Shown here piece after piece: positions 26,735-33,705 of a stretch of DNA of 34,570 nucleotides (positions within the stretch are counted from its first letter, which is position 1; each line of letters opens with the position of its first letter). Source of the DNA: Actinomycetota bacterium (lineage in GTDB: Bacteria; Actinomycetota; Humimicrobiia; Humimicrobiales; Humimicrobiaceae); the NCBI GenBank assembly GCA_028717265.1, contig JAQUOE010000011.1:9976-44545 (forward strand), in the 5' to 3' direction. The position numbers were made by a program, and so were the translations under genes. The notes beneath the pieces were generated by a model that worked only from the letters and a program-made list of their open reading frames with translations, was not told the origin of the DNA and did not search any database.

Positions 26735-26740
26735 TATAAT
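26735..26740 (+). promoter_or_regulatory. Perfect TATAAT box upstream of the beta-helix lipoprotein
   Basis: TATAAT occurs in the 270-base gap about 150 bases before the lipoprotein start, but with no convincing -35 at the right spacing. The stretch is AT-rich, so this is only a possible promoter. Confidence 0.25.
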
Positions 26741-26774
26741 ATCCACTGGATTTTGATAATTGTTTATCATTAAG

Positions 26775-26873
26775 CAAAGAAGAGGAATAGAAAAACGATT
26801 TCTATGAGAATTGGAAAAGTAGCCTCTCCTTCAACTATTTACAAAAGGCATTAAAGATTCAGAAAATTACTTG
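26775..26873 (+). pseudogene. Decayed 5' end of a tyrosine recombinase gene
   Basis: The stretch from the ATG at 26804 to 26873 aligns by hand without gaps to 28209-28278 of the truncated recombinase downstream, at about two thirds identity (47 of 70 bases). Translated, it reads RIGKVASPSTIYKRH, stop, RFRKLL, against KTEKMASPSTIYGYNKELRKFF in the intact copy. The upstream purine-rich leader (AAGAAGAGGAATAGAAAAAC against AAGAAGAGAAAAAAAGGAC) also matches, with the first ten or so codons deleted. The segment is therefore a relic of a related integrase N-terminal domain with a stop codon and no continuation. Confidence 0.65.
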
Positions 26874-26892
26874 TGTCTTCAAAGGGGGTATT

Positions 26893-27882
26893 ATGTATAA
26901 AAATAAACTCTTTATGTCTGTTTTTGTGCTATCGATTATATTGGCTCTTTCCCTTACGTCATGCGATACATTCAATGTTACCGAAGAAGAGGATACAGAG
27001 GAAATTAGTGAAACTAAATCCGATGTGGAAAATAACAGCGAACGGGAGGATGAGGAAAAGCCACAACAAGAAACCGGGCAAGAGAGGAACACGGAAACAA
27101 AGAATTCTTTATCTGGCAGTTTCAGTGTAGATCAAATCTGGAGCGATGAAATCGTAATCACAGGAGATATATGTATCGATGGGGATTTGACCATCTTACC
27201 GGGAACGGTTATAAAATTTGTTGTGTGCGACGATACCGGATTGGGTGATGAGATTTCGCCGGACGGTTATAACACCTTTGATCCTACCAGGCTAAAAAGT
27301 TATGAAATAACACATTCCAACTTAATCGTTATGGGAAAATTGACAGCTAAGGGGACACCGGACAAAAGAATAATTTTCACCTCTGCGGCTCCCGAGCCGG
27401 ATTATGCTGATTGGGTAGGAATTTACGCGGGTTCCGATGGAAGCATTATAGAGTATAGTACAGTCGAATGGTCAAGAAATGGTATCGTTTTAGGATCCAA
27501 TACCCCTAATACTATTGTTAGAAATAATATAATAAAATATACGTTCTGGGGTTCAATTAGCTCGGGTTATTCTTCTGCTCAGATCTATAACAATGAAATT
27601 TGGGAAGCGGGTCATGAAGGCATAGATGTTGGAGGAGGAAACCCAATAATAGAAAATAATGAAATCCATAATGCTCACACGGGAATCGTCATATTGCACG
27701 ATTCCGCTATTGTCAGGAATAACACAATAATGAATGTTGGAAATGGAGTTTACATACAACAAAACGCTACACCTGTTCTGGAAAATAACTATGTTGAACT
27801 GGCCCCTGATGATTCAAAGCTGGAGTGGAGCTATGGAGACTTCTCATATGTAATGTTTGGCGACCCCTTAATAAAGAAATAA
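26893..27882 (+). CDS. Lipoprotein with parallel beta-helix repeats
   Basis: A 329-residue protein with a type II signal peptide: a hydrophobic stretch (about 7-22) ending in a lipobox LTSC (C24). It continues into an acidic, Glu/Thr-rich linker (about 30-70), then a domain with SGSFSVDQIWSDEIVITGDICIDGDLTILPGTVIKF, typical of proteins with right-handed beta-helix (PbH1/NosD-like) folds. Repeats with spacing near 22 residues follow (TIVRNNIIKYTFWG, AQIYNNEIWEAGHEGI, PIIENNEIHNAHTGI, AIVRNNTIMNVGNGV, PVLENNYVE). It should be surface-exposed and may bind or cleave a polysaccharide, but no catalytic residues can be named. GGGGGT lies close upstream of the ATG. It lies between the recombinase relic and the truncated recombinase, so it may be cargo. 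Confidence 0.85.
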   Translation: MYKNKLFMSVFVLSIILALSLTSCDTFNVTEEEDTEEISETKSDVENNSEREDEEKPQQETGQERNTETKNSLSGSFSVDQIWSDEIVITGDICIDGDLTILPGTVIKFVVCDDTGLGDEISPDGYNTFDPTRLKSYEITHSNLIVMGKLTAKGTPDKRIIFTSAAPEPDYADWVGIYAGSDGSIIEYSTVEWSRNGIVLGSNTPNTIVRNNIIKYTFWGSISSGYSSAQIYNNEIWEAGHEGIDVGGGNPIIENNEIHNAHTGIVILHDSAIVRNNTIMNVGNGVYIQQNATPVLENNYVELAPDDSKLEWSYGDFSYVMFGDPLIKK

Positions 27883-27954
27883 AATAAAGCTTATGGGCGA
27901 TTCTCCGGATCTGATTACTTAAGATATGGATTAAAAATATTTTCATAAATGAAA

Positions 27955-27993
27955 CGAACCCTCTCAGGGATTCGCCGATCGTGGCTCGCGATC
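27955..27993. repeat. Two tandem hairpins between lipoprotein and recombinase genes
   Basis: CGAACCCT and AGGGATTCG (27955-27974) form an eight-pair stem with a three-base loop and one bulged A. Directly after it, GATCG and CGATC (27977-27993) form a second stem with a seven-base loop. The pair lies in the 293-base gap after the lipoprotein gene. No T-run follows, so a standard terminator is not supported. A recombination or attachment site is possible because a tyrosine recombinase gene follows. Confidence 0.5.
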
Positions 27994-28175
27994 CATTAAT
28001 GATATATCAATATTAGCATAATATCGTATATAGCTTTTATTCTTTTTGCTGAATAATTCCTGTACCAAATAGAAAAAATAAATTAAAAAATTTTTATAGT
28101 TAGCCTGTAAGCCGAGAACGATTTTTAATAGGATATAATTTCTTAGTTTACCTTGGAAGAAGAGAAAAAAAGGAC

Positions 28176-28649
28176 ATGAGAGATTATATCGATAGCTTCT
28201 TAGCTTACATGAAAACCGAAAAAATGGCTTCACCTTCAACCATTTACGGTTACAATAAAGAGCTCAGAAAATTTTTTGATTTTATTTTTTCTATAAACAT
28301 TTTGGATATAAACTTAATTAGTACAAGAATAGTAAGGCAGTATTTCTATTATACAAAGGAGAATAGAGGCCTCGGGCAAAACACCATATCAAAAATAATT
28401 TCAACAATAAAAAGCTTTTTTAACTACCTTGAGGAAGAAGAAATAATAGTTAAAAATCCAACCAGAAAAATTAGAGTTCCTAAAAATGTATGCAGGATCC
28501 CATCTGTTATGTCAAAGTATGAGGTAGATCTAATTATTAAATCCGTAGACTTTGCTCCTTTAAGATGTAGAAAAAATAACGTGAGAGATAAACTGGTACT
28601 TTCCCTACTCTACTATACCGATATAAGGAAAAGTGAACTCAAGCTATAA
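28176..28649 (+). pseudogene. Tyrosine recombinase/integrase truncated before its catalytic domain
   Basis: The 157-residue frame contains a complete SAM-like core-binding domain of XerC/XerD-type recombinases (MRDYIDSFLAYMKTEKMASPSTIYGYNKELRKFFDF, with ISKIISTIKSFFNYLEEEEIIVKNPTRKIRVPK) and enters the catalytic domain (RDKLVLSLLYYTDIRKSELKL) up to the first catalytic arginine, where a stop codon follows. The remaining catalytic residues (Lys, His-x-x-Arg, His/Trp, Tyr) are absent, and the 318 bases after the stop show no continuation in any frame I read. The product could at most bind DNA. A related but far more decayed copy of its 5' end lies 1.4 kb upstream. Confidence 0.8.
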
Positions 28650-28750
28650 TCTACACCCTTGTTAAAACATAGTGTGTGGTACTGAAATGGCTCTGCTTTA
28701 GGTACATCATGGTATTAAATATTTACCAAAAGACAGAGGAGCGCTTTCAT

Positions 28751-28770
28751 ATTCAGGCCAACGCCTGAAT
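28751..28770. repeat. Perfect hairpin ATTCAGGC-CAAC-GCCTGAAT
   Basis: An eight-base perfect inverted repeat with a four-base loop, about 100 bases after the truncated recombinase stop. The following bases TATTCTTA are T-rich but not a T-run. It may act as a weak terminator for the recombinase remnant or mark a recombination junction. Confidence 0.5.
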
Positions 28771-28839
28771 TATTCTTAGCGGAATGAAGCAATTATTCTG
28801 AATACCTGTTGTTTACATAAAAAAGTACTCAATAGTTAT

Positions 28840-28868
28840 TTGACATATAAATAGTAAACTTGTAACAT
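28840..28868 (+). promoter_or_regulatory. Promoter of the secreted-protein/ABC cassette
   Basis: A perfect TTGACA (28840-28845) is followed after 17 bases by TAACAT (28863-28868). A further TATAAT lies at 28881-28886. Either gives a leader of about 80-100 bases before the first gene. Confidence 0.5.
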
Positions 28869-28917
28869 ATTTTAATAATATATAATATAAGTTTTTATAA
28901 AGCATTCCTTAGATGTG

Positions 28918-28937
28918 CTTAACATAAGTAAGTTAAG
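28918..28937. promoter_or_regulatory. Inverted repeat CTTAAC-N8-GTTAAG in the cassette leader
   Basis: A perfect six-base inverted repeat, 50 bases downstream of the predicted -10 and 13 bases before the ribosome binding site. It could be an operator or a leader hairpin controlling expression of the secreted protein. Confidence 0.35.
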
Positions 28938-28967
28938 ATATAATGATATAGAGAGGAGATGTATAAA

Positions 28968-29372
28968 ATGAGTAACAAATTAATTAAGTTTTTATTGGTA
29001 TTAACTTTATTAATAGTCCTTCTAACACCTGGTTTTTTGTCTGCAGGCTGGATATCCTATAGTGGCTTTTCACTGAAACCGTTTAAAGGTAATACATACA
29101 CTGGCAATCACTCCAAACAAACAACAAACCAATATATAGTAAATAATGTTACTGCCCTTACTGATACTGATTGTGCACAGTTTTGGGCTACCCTGGGTTC
29201 ATCTTCAGGTCAAACAGAGGTATCCGGTGTTTATACTCAATATCTGAATTCTACATTAAATATACCTTTTACCTCTTATTTAGGTGCAGGCACAGTTATT
29301 GCTATGGGCATGCAGAATGGCAGGTTAGTCCCCAACTACGCATGGGTCTCAGGTCGAGTAGACTTTAAGTAA
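28968..29372 (+). CDS. Small secreted protein, possible bacteriocin-like product
   Basis: The ATG at 28968 is chosen because GAGAGGAG ends right before the track ATG at 28959, leaving it no spacing, and lies about nine bases before this one. The 134-residue product has a clear signal peptide, with a KLIKF start, a leucine-rich core and cleavage likely after FLSA (residue 26). The mature chain of about 108 residues is rich in Ser, Thr, Asn, Gly and Tyr, with one cysteine, and looks mostly beta. The early segment FKGNTYTGNHSKQTTNQYIVNN is faintly like lactococcin 972-type and other small secreted proteins that neighbour ABC genes in Firmicutes; I cannot confirm homology. It heads the cassette with its own promoter. 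It could be a bacteriocin, a signal or a surface protein. Confidence 0.8.
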   Translation: MSNKLIKFLLVLTLLIVLLTPGFLSAGWISYSGFSLKPFKGNTYTGNHSKQTTNQYIVNNVTALTDTDCAQFWATLGSSSGQTEVSGVYTQYLNSTLNIPFTSYLGAGTVIAMGMQNGRLVPNYAWVSGRVDFK

Positions 29373-29483
29373 TATTTAGATTATTGATTATATTTAACTA
29401 AAGTGCTGCTCTGACTTTAAGGATGTTAGGCACATCTAGGAGTATTTTATGTTTTTAGTATAGTTTAAAAGGTGATACATAGA

Positions 29484-30308
29484 ATGAAACAGATGCTTTC
29501 AATTGAATTTAGAAATTGTATTAATAGAAGAGAATTCAAGATTGTTTTCCTGATTTTATTCCTTATTTCTATTGCCGCATATTTAATAGAATGCTTTAAA
29601 TATTATGGTGGGAACTTAAGCTCCATAAGATCAGCATACGATGCGTGTATTGTAAAGAGTAGTTATTCACTCTTTATAATACAATTTGAAGCCTTTCTTG
29701 CGCCTATACTGGCTTTACCTGTATATTCAGATTCATATTATACTGATTGCAGATGTGGAGTGCATAAATATATAATGACAAGGACCAATATGAAGACCTA
29801 TATAGCATCTAAAGGTATTATAATATTTACAGTTACTTTTTTTATTTTTTTCATACCTTTATTAATAAATCAACTTTTAGCTTTTATAGCATTCCCCCTG
29901 AATGGTTATGATAACATATTTGGTCTTCCTTTATATTACCTTTATTACAACAAAGAATACCTCTTTGATTTTATAAGGCTACAATGGCCTTACCTTTTTA
30001 ATTTAATATGGATGTTTTTCCTGAGCCTGTTTGCAGGATTATTTGCTTTGCTGGGGTATTCCATGTACTTTATTTTTAAAAAAAATAGAATATCTGTACT
30101 TATAGGTTTGTATATGTTCTTTGTTTTATCGGAATTACTGTTAGCTTTGTTAGGTTTTTATAGACTGTCTTTATTAGAATATATGTTTTCCACTACAAGA
30201 GGATATCCCTTAATTATGGTGCTGTGGGTCTTAGTATTATTGATACCAGCTATTTCCATAATAGCTACTAAAGGCGTAAATGATGAACCAGATATTAGCA
30301 AGAAATAG
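29484..30308 (+). CDS. ABC-2-like permease subunit 1 of the accessory cassette
   Basis: The track starts at a GTG, but the ATG at 29484 is better, with AAAGGTG nine bases upstream; the product is 274 residues. About six membrane segments are visible: FKIVFLILFLISIAAYLIECF, SLFIIQFEAFLAPILALPV, IIIFTVTFFIFFIPLLINQLL, FNLIWMFFLSLFAGLFALLGY, ISVLIGLYMFFVLSELLLALL and LIMVLWVLVLLIPAISII. Between the second and third lies YTDCRCGVHKYIMTRTNMKTYIASKG, a coupling-type loop like those of ABC-2 exporters (bacitracin and lantibiotic immunity type). It has no ATPase domain and depends on the ATPase encoded downstream. Its end overlaps the next gene by 29 bases. Confidence 0.78.
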   Translation: MKQMLSIEFRNCINRREFKIVFLILFLISIAAYLIECFKYYGGNLSSIRSAYDACIVKSSYSLFIIQFEAFLAPILALPVYSDSYYTDCRCGVHKYIMTRTNMKTYIASKGIIIFTVTFFIFFIPLLINQLLAFIAFPLNGYDNIFGLPLYYLYYNKEYLFDFIRLQWPYLFNLIWMFFLSLFAGLFALLGYSMYFIFKKNRISVLIGLYMFFVLSELLLALLGFYRLSLLEYMFSTTRGYPLIMVLWVLVLLIPAISIIATKGVNDEPDISKK

Positions 30309-31068
30309 AACTGTCAAAATAAAAAAGATTCATAGGCTTCTGGCCAGAACCCTTCTTAAATCTAAAAGGTTGTACATATTTATAGCTCTTATATTAATAG
30401 CATCGTTAGGAGTTGGATGGCACTATCGTGCTGTTACGGCAAACACTGAAAATAAAAATGATATGCTGCTTTCAATATACCAGGATACTTTATCAACAAT
30501 AACTATTTTAATTATAATTGTGCCATTTTTCTTATATCTGATCGAATTCGTTGTGGAAGTATTTAATAAATGTAATGTTTTACTAAAATACAGGAATTTA
30601 AAAGAATGGTGGTATGATGAAAATATATCAATGCTTATTTTCTCAGTTATATTTACTTTCATAATAAATCTTGTGATATTGATTATCATATTATTTATCG
30701 GGAAAATAAGTATTATTGATATTAATATGATAAAGTTCCTTATTGTAGGATTCTTTCTTCAAATTGCTGGTTTTCTGATACTATCAAGTATATTTAATAT
30801 TGTAGTCCTTTTAGTCAATCATCCTTTTTTAGGTTTCCCGATTACTTATTTTATTATTCTACCGTTTAGTCTTATAGGATATATATTTCATAATTCAAGA
30901 GCCTCGATGCTTGCGCTCAATGAGTATATGTTTCTTGGATATAAAGAAAATATCATAATAAACATTGATGACATTTTTAAAATTCTCTGGTTAGTTCTTA
31001 TTTATTTAATAATTTGCTTAATCGGTTACTTTATTGTTAAAGACAAAGATATATATTGGAAGGCTTAA
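30280..31068 (+). CDS. ABC-2-like permease subunit 2 of the accessory cassette
   Basis: A 262-residue membrane protein with a basic N-terminus (RNRTVKIKKIHRLLARTLLKSKR) and about six membrane segments: LYIFIALILIASLGVGW, TLSTITILIIIVPFFLYLIEFV, MLIFSVIFTFIINLVILIIILFI, FLIVGFFLQIAGFLILSSIFNIVVLLV, FLGFPITYFIILPFSLIGYIF and ILWLVLIYLIICLIGYFIV. It starts inside the previous gene (29-base overlap, ATGATG with AAAGGCG before it; either ATG may be used), so translation is coupled. Sequence similarity to the other two membrane proteins is low apart from composition, arguing for three distinct subunits rather than a recent duplication. The family is not recognised with certainty. Confidence 0.75.
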   Translation: MMNQILARNRTVKIKKIHRLLARTLLKSKRLYIFIALILIASLGVGWHYRAVTANTENKNDMLLSIYQDTLSTITILIIIVPFFLYLIEFVVEVFNKCNVLLKYRNLKEWWYDENISMLIFSVIFTFIINLVILIIILFIGKISIIDINMIKFLIVGFFLQIAGFLILSSIFNIVVLLVNHPFLGFPITYFIILPFSLIGYIFHNSRASMLALNEYMFLGYKENIIINIDDIFKILWLVLIYLIICLIGYFIVKDKDIYWKA

Positions 31069-31071
31069 TAA

Positions 31072-31884
31072 ATGAATATATTTTCCCTTAACTGGAAAAT
31101 GATGCGCGGAGTTTTTAAAAGTTTCTTTCTTGGTGTTGGGCTTATTGCGATAATAGGAGTATATAATGTTCATACATGTATAATTTTTGAATCAAAATAT
31201 TTAGAAAGTTTGTTTCTTTTATCATTTGGTCATTTGGGACTGGATGACATAATCATCATCATGATATTGTTATGGATTACACCACAATTATTTTTAATAT
31301 GGATATTAAGAGACTGTATCAGTAGTGAACTTGATGCAAGTGCAGCTTATATATTCACGAGAACCAAAAAGAGATCTGGATGGCTTTTATCTAAGCTTCT
31401 ATTTCTATTCATAATAAATCTTCTATACTGGCTAATCCAGTTTACTGTATTATATTTGATCGGTATCATAACTGGATTTGGCTTTTATAATATACAGGAA
31501 GGGATCCTATTGATCTTCAGGCAATATGTTCTGATGGTACTATTAAGTTATTTTTATATTTTAATTGTTAATATTTTATCTCTAAAAAGCAATGTGATAA
31601 TAGGTTTTTTTACAGCAGTTTCTATAAACATAATCTCAATTCTTATATCTCCTTTTTTTTATAAGTATTTAGAGAAAGGTCCAGTTCTGATAAAGTTGTT
31701 GCCTTCAAGTCAGGCCATAGTCACATGGCATGATTCGATAACCGGGTTTTCCAATAAGCTTGGCTTATTCGAATTCAGATTAAGCGGTTTTAGTATTATT
31801 TATTCTTTAGTTTACCTAATTATTTTTTGCCTTGCATTTATAATTTACGGGTGTTATTCGATTGAGCATATGGATATCGTTTAA
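31072..31884 (+). CDS. ABC-2-like permease subunit 3 of the accessory cassette
   Basis: A 270-residue membrane protein starting three bases after the previous stop. About six membrane segments are visible (GVGLIAIIGVYNV, IIIIMILLWITPQLFLIWIL, LLFLFIINLLYWLIQFTVLYLIGI, YVLMVLLSYFYILIVNIL, VIIGFFTAVSINIISILISPFF, IIYSLVYLIIFCLAFIIYGCY), with a coupling-type loop RDCISSELDASAAYIFTRTKKRSGWLLSKL between the second and third. That loop parallels the one in permease 1 (TRTNMKTYIASKG; both have T-R-T-x-x-K/R and a Lys-rich continuation), suggesting the two share an ancestor. It resembles uncharacterised membrane proteins (DUF2705-like) of Firmicutes ABC loci, an assignment I cannot verify. Confidence 0.75.
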   Translation: MNIFSLNWKMMRGVFKSFFLGVGLIAIIGVYNVHTCIIFESKYLESLFLLSFGHLGLDDIIIIMILLWITPQLFLIWILRDCISSELDASAAYIFTRTKKRSGWLLSKLLFLFIINLLYWLIQFTVLYLIGIITGFGFYNIQEGILLIFRQYVLMVLLSYFYILIVNILSLKSNVIIGFFTAVSINIISILISPFFYKYLEKGPVLIKLLPSSQAIVTWHDSITGFSNKLGLFEFRLSGFSIIYSLVYLIIFCLAFIIYGCYSIEHMDIV

Positions 31885-31904
31885 GATAACAGGAGGTATA
31901 AAAT

Positions 31905-32552
31905 ATGGATTTTATAGAAATTGTAAATCTAAATAAAGTGATTGGTGGAAAGGACATTTTAGTGGATGTTAATTTAAAATTGGAGCCTGGTAAAATATAT
32001 ATTTTTTGTGGCAGAAACGGATCAGGCAAGACGATGCTTTTCAGAGCTATGTGTGGTTTGATTAAGCCAACATCCGGGGAGATTAAAATAAACGGTAAGA
32101 TACTACATAAGGATATGTCATTTCCCAAAAGTGTGGGAGTAATAATAGAATCCCCAGGGTTCTGGGATTATTATACAGGCTTTGAAAATTTAAAGATACT
32201 TGCATCCATAAAGAATGTTATAACAGACGATGAAATAAAAGAAGCAATTACAAGAGTAGGGCTGGAACCGGAAGATAACCGTATATATAAAAAATATTCC
32301 ATGGGAATGAAGCAAAGGCTTGCCATAGCTCAGGCTATAATGGAAAAGCCGGATTTGCTTATTTTGGATGAACCTGCAGATTCATTGGATGAAGACGGAA
32401 AGGAACTTTTTAGAAACTTATTGCTGGAAGAAAAAGCAAGAGGCGTAACCATACTCATTGCTCTTCCTGATAAAGAGGACATTGATTTTTTATTTGATTA
32501 TCAATTTAAAGTAAGAGACGGTAAAGTAACGCCTGGGGATATACAACAATAA
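31905..32552 (+). CDS. ABC transporter ATPase (BcrA/LanF-type) lacking the switch histidine
   Basis: A 215-residue ATPase with Walker A GRNGSGKT (36-43), an ABC-2 exporter style Q-loop region VIIESPGFWDYYTGFENLKILA, signature YSMGMKQRLAIAQA (131-144), Walker B LLILDEP (151-157) and D-loop ADSLD. This pattern (IESPGF, SMGMKQR) fits ATPases of bacitracin/lantibiotic immunity exporters. The normal switch histidine after the next strand is missing: where the family reads TILISSH or TILIASH, this protein has TILIALPDKEDID, so proline 188 takes its place. A near-perfect AGGAGGT precedes the ATG. It should energise the three membrane subunits encoded just upstream, unless the substitution cripples it. 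Confidence 0.9.
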   Translation: MDFIEIVNLNKVIGGKDILVDVNLKLEPGKIYIFCGRNGSGKTMLFRAMCGLIKPTSGEIKINGKILHKDMSFPKSVGVIIESPGFWDYYTGFENLKILASIKNVITDDEIKEAITRVGLEPEDNRIYKKYSMGMKQRLAIAQAIMEKPDLLILDEPADSLDEDGKELFRNLLLEEKARGVTILIALPDKEDIDFLFDYQFKVRDGKVTPGDIQQ

Positions 32553-32563
32553 GGGAGAGAACG

Positions 32564-33316
32564 ATGAAGAAGGGCGATAAGGTAATAGTAATTTTGGTAA
32601 GTCTAATTTTAATAGTGAGCGTAGTTGTGGGATTTATGACGAGGCAGTCTTATTATGATGATACAGATTTTAATAAGGCGGTAGAAAACATTGATAGTTT
32701 TGATGTGGAACTTGAACCCATTTCGCTTTTCCCGGAAGATCCATTTTTGAGCACACTCGGGGAACAATACGGGCAGGAAGACATAAATAGTTTTTCTGAA
32801 TTGCAAGATAAATCCGATTTAATTGTTAAGGTAATACCAACAGATGATAGAAAAGTGCTTTTTGCAAGAACCATACTTTCCAAGGTGAAAGTACTGGATG
32901 TATATAAAGGGAAAGATATAACAGCCAGTGATAACCTTTATATTTATGAACCCTGTAACATCCAATTTGGCAAAGCTGAGCTTTATGAGTCCTATGATGG
33001 GTATATATTTATGCATAAAGCCAGGGAATATGTACTTTTTTTGAAGAAATTAAATGTACCGGAGGGTTATAGATATAGAGGAAAAGAAAAAATAAGTTAT
33101 GTATTAACATCTATGGCTTTTGGGAAATACTCTGTACAAGCTTACGGACATACTGAGATTATAGATGAGGATAGAGTAAATCCCTACATAGCAGATAAAA
33201 CTATAAAATTTGCTGAAATAAAGGATATGAATTTAATAGCTATTAGGATGGAGACATTAAAAAAATACAATAAAATAAAAGAACAACTGATAGCACAGGA
33301 TATGATAGACCCGTAA
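32564..33316 (+). CDS. Membrane-anchored extracytoplasmic protein, function unknown
   Basis: A 250-residue protein with one N-terminal membrane anchor (about 7-26, VIVILVSLILIVSVVVGFM) and an acidic exterior domain of about 220 residues. It has no lipobox. The middle part (KSDLIVKVIPTDDRKVLFARTILSKVKVLDVYKGKDITASDNLYIYEPC) looks like a small beta-barrel domain seen in some secreted proteins that begin with lines such as SDLIVKGKV and EVYKGD. GGGAGAG is well placed before the ATG, 11 bases after the ATPase stop. As the last gene of the cassette it may be an immunity or accessory subunit for the exported protein. No named family is recognised. Confidence 0.75.
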   Translation: MKKGDKVIVILVSLILIVSVVVGFMTRQSYYDDTDFNKAVENIDSFDVELEPISLFPEDPFLSTLGEQYGQEDINSFSELQDKSDLIVKVIPTDDRKVLFARTILSKVKVLDVYKGKDITASDNLYIYEPCNIQFGKAELYESYDGYIFMHKAREYVLFLKKLNVPEGYRYRGKEKISYVLTSMAFGKYSVQAYGHTEIIDEDRVNPYIADKTIKFAEIKDMNLIAIRMETLKKYNKIKEQLIAQDMIDP

Positions 33317-33705
33317 GCCAAGACAAGACATGTAAACTTTCTATGGTTAGCTTGAATCGCAATATAAGCTTTGAAACACATTTATATAAAAAGTTCACCT
33401 TGCTGCCCCTCTTGGCCATTTGCTAATTTAATCTAGTCCAGGAAAATGAAAATCAGGCAACCTCACAATACAGCGGAAATTTGCAAACGAAAGAATGTAA
33501 TAATTAAGTTAAAGTTCTGAAAAATCCCTTAGAAAAGTTCTAAGGCGGGACTCCGAGGCACTAAGTAGTCTAAGGCTATTCTACTAAAAGGTATTACTGG
33601 ATGCAAGTCATTTTTCTATTTAACTTAATATCTGTTTCATGCAGGACGAGTCTTTAATCCCTTAAAATTTTTATATTTTGATTTTATTGTAATATAATTT
33701 TTAAC
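33317..33705. other. Gene-free 389-base stretch with structured core
   Basis: No protein gene is supported. The first 160 bases show nothing recognisable. From about 33526 the sequence is able to fold: CCTTAGAA-AAG-TTCTAAGG (33527-33545) is a perfect eight-pair hairpin, followed by GACT...AGTC and AGTAG...CTACT pairings up to about 33587. There is no T-run and no match I recognise to a known riboswitch, group II intron domain or retron msr. The last 100 bases are AT-rich and probably hold the promoter of the following gene. Confidence 0.5.
33527..33545. repeat. Perfect hairpin CCTTAGAA-AAG-TTCTAAGG
   Basis: An eight-base perfect inverted repeat with a three-base loop, 210 bases after the cassette. 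It is the start of a longer region with pairing potential and could end the cassette transcript or belong to a small RNA. Confidence 0.5.

Larger units (their letters stand above)
28650..28967. other. Gene-free 318-base gap before the secreted-protein cassette
   Basis: No protein gene is supported here. It holds a perfect eight-pair hairpin (ATTCAGGC, loop CAAC, GCCTGAAT at 28751-28770), a repeated AATTATTCT on either side of about 14 bases (28768-28776 and 28791-28799), a promoter, and an inverted repeat in the leader of the next gene. The first part lies where the missing recombinase catalytic half would have been. Confidence 0.6.

Noticed and set aside
27955-27974. Resemblance of CGAACCCTCTCAGGGATTCG to the T-arm of a tRNA
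   Set aside because: On neither strand could acceptor, D and anticodon arms be placed around it; the stem is a simple hairpin with a bulge.
27964-28239. Minus-strand 91-residue ORF across the recombinase start
   Set aside because: Overlaps the recombinase 5' end and hairpin region; no ribosome binding site or recognisable domain.
33500-33620. Retron msr or group II intron remnant
   Set aside because: No reverse transcriptase motifs occur downstream and no domain V-like hairpin (GAGC...GTTC) is present.
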